A DNA stretch of 64,000 nucleotides from Opitutaceae bacterium (GTDB taxonomy: Bacteria; Verrucomicrobiota; Verrucomicrobiia; Opitutales; Opitutaceae): contig JAIXWF010000004.1 of assembly GCA_027482185.1 (NCBI GenBank), positions 1-64,000 on the forward strand, read 5' to 3'. The notes under the pieces are model-generated. The model was not told the origin of the DNA. It did not search any database and worked only from the letters and a program-made list of their open reading frames with translations. This document shows positions 58,390 through 64,000 of this stretch, piece after piece. Within the stretch, counting starts at the first letter, position 1, and each line of letters begins with the position of its first letter. The position numbers were made by a program, and so were the translations under genes.

Positions 58390-61300
58390 ATGTCTTCCCG
58401 CGACGCCGATCCCAATTCCGCCGCCTCGACCCGGCTGCAGGCCCACCTGGCCGGCATCCTCGATGTCGCCCTCGACTGCATCGTCAGCGTCGACCACGAG
58501 GGCCGCTTCATCGATTTCAACCCCGCCGCGGAACGCACCTTCGGCTACCGCCGCGCCGATGTCCTCGGCCGCGACATGACCGACCTCATCGTGCCGCCCG
58601 CCCTCCGCGACGGCCATCGCCGCGGCATGGCCCGCCTCTTCGCCGGCGAGGCCCCGCGCATGCTCGGGCAACGCATCGAGATCACGGCCATGCGGGCCGA
58701 CGGTACCGAATTTCCCGTCGAGCTTGCCATCACGCGCGTCGCGACCGACGGCCCGCCCGTCTACACCGCCCACCTGCGCGACATCACCGAGCGCAAACGC
58801 ACCGAGCAAAGCCTGCTTGAGCTGCAGAGCCGGCTCGAATCCCTGCTCGCCGAACGCACCGCCGCCCTCGCCCGCGCCCGCCACGAACTTGAGCTCTCGC
58901 TCAGCGCCCAGCGCGAGACGCAGCGCTACTTCGAGACCGGCTTCCACGCCAGTCCCGCCCTCATGTCGATCGCCAGCGCGGTCGACGGCACCCTCCTCGA
59001 GGCCAACCCCGCCTTCGTCCGCGGCTCCGGTTACACGCGCGACGAACTGATCGGCCGCACCACCCTGGAGCTCGGACTCTGGCTCCACCCGGAGCAACGC
59101 GACGATTTTCTCATCCGCATCCGCCGCGACAAACAGGTGCGCGATTTCGAAGCCGAGTTCCGCAGCAAGACCGGCAACGTCCGCGCCCTCCTGCTCAACG
59201 CCGACATCATCGAGCTCGGCGGCAGCCCCTGCATGCTCACCGTCGGCATCGACGTCAGCGAGCGCCGCCGCCGCACCCAGATCCAGACCGCCACCTACGA
59301 GATCTCCCAGGCCGTCCTCGGCGGCGACGATCTCCCCGCCCTGCTCGCCAAGGTCCACCGCATCATCGGCGGCCTCATGCCCGCGCGGAATTTCTACGTC
59401 GCCCTCCTCAACGCCGACCGCTCCCTGCTCACGTTTCCCTACTTCGTCGACGAGACGATGGCCCACCCGGAACCCCGCGCCCCGCGCAACGGCGTCACCG
59501 AATTCGTCATCGACACCGGCGAACCTCTCCGGGCCCAGGATGCCGAGGTCGTCGCCACCCTGCGCCGCCGCGGCAACTACGAGCCCAGCGGCGATCCCTG
59601 CGCCCAATGGATGGGCGCTCCGCTCAAGGTCGAGGGCCGCGCCCTCGGCGTCATCGCCCTGCAGGACTACCACAATCCGAACGCCTACTCCGACGACGAC
59701 AAGCAGCTCCTCATGTTCGTCGCCGACCAGACCGCAGCCGCCATCCACCGGCAGCAGGTCGAGGCCGCCCAGCGCGAGGCGCGCATCTATTTCGAGAAGA
59801 GCTTCCACACCAGCCCCGCGCTCATGGCGATCTCGCGGCTCTCCGACCGCCGCATCACCGAGGCCAACCCCGCCTTCCTCCGCGCCAGCGGCTACCGCCG
59901 CGAGGATGTCATCGGCCGCACCGCCGACGAACTCGACCTCTGGGTCCGCCCCGCCCAGCGCGAGGAATTCGTCCGCCGGCTCCGCGAAGAACGCGCCGTG
60001 CGCGACTTCGAGGCCGACTTCCGCGCCAAGGACGGCGCCCTCACCCACTTCCTCATCCACGGCGACGTCCTCGAACTCGGCGGCGAACCGTCCGTGCTCA
60101 CCGTCGGCATCGACATCACCGACCGCCGCCGCCGCGAACGCGTCCAGGCCGCCACCTACGCCATCTCCCAGGCCGTCCTCGCCGGCAACGACCTGCCCGC
60201 CCTCTTCCGCGAGCTCCACCGCATCGTCGCCGATCTCATGACGGCGCGGAACTTCTACGTCGCCCTCCTCAACGCCGACCGCTCCCTGCTCACGTTCCCC
60301 TACTTCGTCGACGAAACCGCCCCGCCCCCCGCGCCGCGCAAACCCGGCTTCGGTCTCACGGAATACGTGCTCAACACCGCCAAGCCGCTCCGCACCACCG
60401 CCGACGAACTCACCGTCATCCTCAGCGCCGACGGCCGCTACAAGCCCACCGGCAAACCCTCCGCCATCTGGCTCGGCGCCCCGCTCATGATCGACGGCCG
60501 CGCCATCGGCGTCATCGCCGTCCAGGACTACCGCAGCCGCTCCGCCTACTCCGAGGCGGACCTGCAGCTCCTGATGTTCGTCGCCGACCAGACCGCCGCC
60601 GCCGTCCACCGCCGCCAGGTCGAGGCCGCCCAACGCGAATCGCGCGCGTTCTTCGAGAAGAGTTTCCACTCGAGCCCCGCCCTCATGACCATCAACCGGC
60701 TCGAGGACCGCCGGATGCTCGAGGTCAACCCCGCCTTCACCGCCGCCTCCGGCTACGCCCGCGAGGAAGTCATCGGCCGCACCACCCAGGACCTCCGCCT
60801 CTGGGTCCACGAGGCCGAGCGCCACGAGTTCGTCCAACGCATCGGCCTCCAGGGCTTCGTCCGCGATTTCCAGGCCGACTTCCGCGCCAAGGACGGCCGC
60901 ATCGTCACCCTCCTCGTCAACGCCGACGTCCTCGAACTCTCCGGCGAACGCTGCGTCCTCACCGTCGGCATCGACGTCACCGAGCGCCGCCGCCGCGAAC
61001 AGGTCCAGGCCGCCACGTTCCAGATCTCCCGCACCGTCCTCGCCGGCGACGACCTCGCCAGCCTCTTCGCCGAGGTCCACCGCATCGTGGGCGACCTCAT
61101 GCCGGCGAAGAATTTCTACATCGCCCTCCTCGGCCCCGACGAACGCGAGCTCTCCTTCCCGTACTTTGTCGACGAATACGTCGCGCCTCCCGCCCCGCGT
61201 CCGATCGGCAACCGCTTCACCGACTACGTCATCGCCACCCGTCGGCCCCACTTGCTCACGGCCGACGAACTCGACGCCGTCCTTGCCGCCCGCGGCGACT

Positions 61301-63288
61301 TTGTCCGCCTCGACCGCCCCGCCGCCCAGCGCCTCGGCGCCCCGCTTCTCGTCGGCGGCCGCGTCCTCGGCATGCTCGCCCTCCAGGACTACGCCAATCC
61401 GAAGGCCTACGGCCCCGACGAGCTCCGCCTGCTCAGCTTCGTCGCCGAACAGACCGCCGTCGCCGTCCAGCGCCGCCAGGCCGAGGCCGCCCTCGCCCTC
61501 GCCGAGAAACGCTACCGCAGCATCTTCGAGAACGCCGTCGAGGGCCTCTACGTCACCTCGCCCGAGGGCCGCTTCGTCAGCGCCAATCCCGCCCTCGCCC
61601 GCATGCTCGGCTACGCCTCCCCCGCCGAACTCGTAGCGGAGATCGGCGACATCAGCCGCGACTTCTACGCCCGCCCGCAGCGCCGCGAGGACTTCCTCGC
61701 CCAAGTCTCCGCCCGCGACCAAGTCAGCGACTTCGAATCCGAGGTCCGCCGCCGCGACGGCTCCACGTTCTGGATTTCCGAATCCGTCCGCGCCGTGCGC
61801 AACGCCCAGGGCGCCCTCGACCACTTCGAGGGCGTCGCCATCGACATCACCGAACGCCGCGAAGCCGCCCGCGCCCTCCAGCTCGCCAAGGAAGCCGCCG
61901 ACACCGCCAGCCGCGCCAAGAGCTACTTCCTCGCCTCCGTCAGCCACGAGCTCCGCACCCCGCTCAACGGTATCCTCGGCTACACCCAGATCCTCCGCCG
62001 TGATGCCGGTCTTTCGGCCAAGCAGCGCGAGGGTGTCCGCGTCATCCACGAATCCGCCGACCACCTTCTCGCCCTGATCAACGACGTCCTCGACCTTTCC
62101 AAGATCGAGGCCGGCCGCATCGAGCTCCACCCCGCCGATTTCGATCTCCCCGCCTTCGCCACCGGCGTCGAGGCCGTCTTCACCCCGCGCGCCAAGGAAA
62201 AGAGCATTCTGTTCGAGACCGCCGTTGCCGCCGATCTCCCGCGCTGGGTCCGCGGCGACGAACAACGCCTCCGCCAGATCGTGTTCAACCTCGTCTCCAA
62301 CGCCGTGAAGTTCACGAAGACCGGCGGCGTCGTGTTCTCCGTCCAGACCGTGCCCGCCGCGGCCGACCGCGCCGCCGCCATCCGCTTCTCCGTCAGCGAC
62401 ACCGGCCCCGGCATCGCCGCCGAGGATCTCAAGAAGCTCTTCGAGCCCTTCACCCAGGTCGGCCACCAGGCCGGCACCGCCGCCACCGGCACCGGCCTCG
62501 GCCTCGCCATCAGCCGCAGCCTCGTCGAACGCATGGGCGGTCGCCTCTCGGTCGAAAGCCAGCCCGGCTGGGGCAGCCGCTTCTGGTTCGACGTCGCGCT
62601 CCCCGCGGCCGCCGCCGCCGCGCCCGCCGCCCCCGCCCGCAGCCAGCGCATCGTCGGCTACGCCGGCGAACGCCGCCGCGTCCTCGTCGTCGACGACAAT
62701 GCCACCAACCGCGCCGTCGTCGTCGACATGCTCGCCCCCCTCGGCTTCGACCTCGCCGAGGCCGCCTCCGGCGAACTCGCCCTCGACGTCGCCGCCACCT
62801 TCGCCCCCGACCTCGTCCTGATGGACCTTCGCCTTCCCGGCGGCATCGACGGCCTCGAAGCCACGCGCCGCCTCCGCCGCTCCCCGCGCGGCGCCGCCCT
62901 CCGCATCGCCGCCGTCTCCGCCAGCGCCTACGATCTCGACCGCACCGAATGCTTCGCCGCCGGCTGCGACGAATTCCTCGCCAAACCGTTCCGCGAGGAG
63001 GAACTCTGGGCCCTCGTCGCCCGCACCCTCGGCCTCGCCTGGACCTACGCCGAGACCGAGGCCACGCAGACGCCGTTCGCGCTCGCCCTCCACCCGCCGC
63101 CCGCCGCCGAGGCCGCCGCGATCTACGAACTCGCCGCCAAAGGCGACGTCGTCGCCATCCGCGCCCGCGCCGAAGCCCTCCTCGCCCTCGACCCGAAGTA
63201 CGCGCCCTTCGCCCAGAGCGTCCTCGACCTCGCCACCCGCTTCAAAATGAAGGCCATCCGCCAATTCGTCGCCCGCTACACGAACTGA
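58390..63288 (+). CDS. Giant hybrid histidine kinase with triplicated PAS-GAF modules
   Basis: A 1632-residue soluble kinase with no membrane helix. A first PAS domain covers about 15-135, then a coiled linker. Three tandem PAS-GAF modules of exactly 287 residues each follow, starting at the YFE or FFE residues encoded at 58927, 59788 and 60649. A fifth PAS precedes the dimerisation helix with H1186 (SVSHELRTPLNGI); the ATPase domain has NLVSNAVKF, DTGPGI and GTGLGL; a receiver follows with D1479 (LVLMDLRLPGG); the last 100 residues are helical. The GAF repeats (NFYVALLNADRSLLTFPYFVDE) are nearly identical in modules 1 and 2. It probably integrates several signals and passes phosphate to its own receiver. 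ATG 58390 follows a repeat-rich gap. Confidence 0.95.
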   Translation: MSSRDADPNSAASTRLQAHLAGILDVALDCIVSVDHEGRFIDFNPAAERTFGYRRADVLGRDMTDLIVPPALRDGHRRGMARLFAGEAPRMLGQRIEITAMRADGTEFPVELAITRVATDGPPVYTAHLRDITERKRTEQSLLELQSRLESLLAERTAALARARHELELSLSAQRETQRYFETGFHASPALMSIASAVDGTLLEANPAFVRGSGYTRDELIGRTTLELGLWLHPEQRDDFLIRIRRDKQVRDFEAEFRSKTGNVRALLLNADIIELGGSPCMLTVGIDVSERRRRTQIQTATYEISQAVLGGDDLPALLAKVHRIIGGLMPARNFYVALLNADRSLLTFPYFVDETMAHPEPRAPRNGVTEFVIDTGEPLRAQDAEVVATLRRRGNYEPSGDPCAQWMGAPLKVEGRALGVIALQDYHNPNAYSDDDKQLLMFVADQTAAAIHRQQVEAAQREARIYFEKSFHTSPALMAISRLSDRRITEANPAFLRASGYRREDVIGRTADELDLWVRPAQREEFVRRLREERAVRDFEADFRAKDGALTHFLIHGDVLELGGEPSVLTVGIDITDRRRRERVQAATYAISQAVLAGNDLPALFRELHRIVADLMTARNFYVALLNADRSLLTFPYFVDETAPPPAPRKPGFGLTEYVLNTAKPLRTTADELTVILSADGRYKPTGKPSAIWLGAPLMIDGRAIGVIAVQDYRSRSAYSEADLQLLMFVADQTAAAVHRRQVEAAQRESRAFFEKSFHSSPALMTINRLEDRRMLEVNPAFTAASGYAREEVIGRTTQDLRLWVHEAERHEFVQRIGLQGFVRDFQADFRAKDGRIVTLLVNADVLELSGERCVLTVGIDVTERRRREQVQAATFQISRTVLAGDDLASLFAEVHRIVGDLMPAKNFYIALLGPDERELSFPYFVDEYVAPPAPRPIGNRFTDYVIATRRPHLLTADELDAVLAARGDFVRLDRPAAQRLGAPLLVGGRVLGMLALQDYANPKAYGPDELRLLSFVAEQTAVAVQRRQAEAALALAEKRYRSIFENAVEGLYVTSPEGRFVSANPALARMLGYASPAELVAEIGDISRDFYARPQRREDFLAQVSARDQVSDFESEVRRRDGSTFWISESVRAVRNAQGALDHFEGVAIDITERREAARALQLAKEAADTASRAKSYFLASVSHELRTPLNGILGYTQILRRDAGLSAKQREGVRVIHESADHLLALINDVLDLSKIEAGRIELHPADFDLPAFATGVEAVFTPRAKEKSILFETAVAADLPRWVRGDEQRLRQIVFNLVSNAVKFTKTGGVVFSVQTVPAAADRAAAIRFSVSDTGPGIAAEDLKKLFEPFTQVGHQAGTAATGTGLGLAISRSLVERMGGRLSVESQPGWGSRFWFDVALPAAAAAAPAAPARSQRIVGYAGERRRVLVVDDNATNRAVVVDMLAPLGFDLAEAASGELALDVAATFAPDLVLMDLRLPGGIDGLEATRRLRRSPRGAALRIAAVSASAYDLDRTECFAAGCDEFLAKPFREEELWALVARTLGLAWTYAETEATQTPFALALHPPPAAEAAAIYELAAKGDVVAIRARAEALLALDPKYAPFAQSVLDLATRFKMKAIRQFVARYTN

Positions 63289-63308
63289 CCGCGTCACCTC
63301 CTTCCCCG

Positions 63309-63348
63309 TTTTCCGATTTTCCAATTTCCCGCTTTCCCAATTCTCCGC
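63309..63348. repeat. Octamer array (TTTTCCAA type)
   Basis: Five in-phase 8-nt units: TTTTCCGA, TTTTCCAA, TTTCCCGC, TTTCCCAA, TTCTCCGC. Two of the words are exactly those at 45421-45460. The array lies in the short gap between the giant kinase and the next sensor gene. Confidence 0.88.
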
Positions 63349-63365
63349 CCTCCGCCCCTCGCCCC

Positions 63366-64000
63366 ATGCCCGAGACCATTCTCATCGTCGACGACACCCC
63401 CGCCAACCTCGGCGTCCTGGTCGAAACCCTCGGCACCGCCGGCTACCAGCTGATGGTCGCCGAGGACGGCGAGGAAGCCCTGGCCCAGATCGCGCGCACC
63501 GTCCCCGATCTCATTCTCCTCGATGTCATGATGCCCGGCATCGACGGCTTCGAAACCTGCCGCCGCCTCAAACGGAATCCCGCCGCCCGCGACGTGCCCG
63601 TTCTCTTCATGACCGCGCTCAACGAGACGGCCGACAAGGTGAAGGCCTTCGGCGCCGGGGGCGTCGACTACCTCACCAAGCCGATCGAACACGAAGAGGC
63701 CCTCGCGCGTATCCGGACTCACCTTACGTTGCGCCGCCTCCGCCGCGAGCTCGAGGACCAGCTCGTCCTCAAAGACCGCTTCATGCGCATCGCCGGCCAC
63801 GACCTGCGCAATCCCCTCTGCCTGATCCTCATGGCCGGCGACCTCGCCCGCCGCCACGCCGCCGGCGCTTCCGCCGAAGTCGCCAAGTACCTCGACAACA
63901 TTGCCGACTCCGCCGGCCAGATGCGCCGCATCATCGACACGTTCCTGGAAATCCGCGGCGGCGCCAATCCCGGCGCCAACGGCCGCGTCGACCTCAACCT
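63366..64000 (+). CDS. Receiver-histidine kinase protein (cut by window end)
   Basis: The first 211 codons of a sensor or response-regulator kinase. Receiver domain about 4-120: acidic pair D9/D10 (LIVDDTPANLGVLVETL), phospho-acceptor in LILLDVMMPGIDGF, Thr in LFMTALNET and Lys in YLTKPIEHEEAL. A coiled linker leads to the H-box RFMRIAGHDLRNPLCLILMA. The gene runs past the window end. It starts 77 nt after the giant kinase stop in the same orientation, so the two are likely one operon and may form a phosphorelay, with this receiver a candidate acceptor. Confidence 0.92.
   Translation, partial: MPETILIVDDTPANLGVLVETLGTAGYQLMVAEDGEEALAQIARTVPDLILLDVMMPGIDGFETCRRLKRNPAARDVPVLFMTALNETADKVKAFGAGGVDYLTKPIEHEEALARIRTHLTLRRLRRELEDQLVLKDRFMRIAGHDLRNPLCLILMAGDLARRHAAGASAEVAKYLDNIADSAGQMRRIIDTFLEIRGGANPGANGRVDLN

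Noticed and set aside
57445-63324. 1959-codon open frame on the minus strand
   Set aside because: It is the antisense of the giant kinase gene, in a frame kept open by GC-rich third positions; the plus-strand product has complete, ordered domains.

Overview
The window is GC-rich (third codon positions are nearly all G or C, so false open frames fill every strand) and reads as a chromosomal segment of a Gram-negative verrucomicrobial bacterium, most likely Opitutaceae. Pointers are: large orphan ABC permeases of the ADOP type, a TonB receptor with a CarboxypepD_reg-like N-terminus, Tat-type signals on sugar-acid enzymes, secreted beta-sandwich proteins of a kind I associate with this group, and a four-helix-bundle (S23-like) gene. 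Placement is inference; no rRNA or marker gene is present.

Layout. 155-4003 (minus): a type IV pilus cluster, PilM/N/O/P-like genes joined by ATGA overlaps, preceded by two prepilin-like genes. 4328-14520 (plus): a sigma-54 promoter, a small membrane protein, an NtrC-type regulator, a sensor kinase, and a MacAB-like exporter (HlyD adaptor, ABC ATPase, permease) with an Ntn-hydrolase gene inside; a second sigma-54 site precedes the adaptor. 14780-24072: sugar-acid utilisation genes (sugar isomerase-like, LacI regulator, enolase-superfamily dehydratase, TonB receptor, secreted unknown). 25751-40027: a third sigma-54-type site and five tandem orphan ABC permeases, with a TPR protein and a double YCII-like protein among them. 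40236-47833: lipoprotein, RNase D, histone-deacetylase-like hydrolase, queuosine genes queC and queE, ExoD-like protein, DUF481-type outer-membrane protein, rRNA methyltransferase-like protein. 48028-54586: TIR-TPR protein coupled to a VOC protein, SIS isomerase, BadF-type kinase, N-formylglutamate amidohydrolase-like protein, two less clear genes. 54727-64000: papain-fold-like secreted protein, LuxR-type regulator, small membrane protein, globin, cytochrome c, a 1632-residue hybrid kinase with three exactly repeated PAS-GAF modules, and a cut-off second sensor.

The most unusual feature is not a gene. Most sizeable intergenic gaps hold short-period repeats built from 7-nt units (in a few places 8 or 9 nt). 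The words differ (GCTGACC, GTTGAGA, GTAGCGA, GTTTCCG, AACCCAA, AAGC-based) but the period does not, and several sites have left and right arms that are complementary. In one site (6082-6550) the arms are 30-bp inverted repeats (26/30 matches) enclosing a complete four-helix-bundle gene placed between a response-regulator gene and its kinase gene. I propose that the four-helix-bundle unit is the protein-coding form of this repeat system and the gene-less arrays are its passive forms.

Regulatory logic: the NtrC-type regulator probably drives its own operon, the exporter and the orphan-permease array through sigma-54. A separate 29-bp element (26/29 identical) sits upstream of both the papain-fold gene and the small membrane protein gene that flank the LuxR-type regulator.
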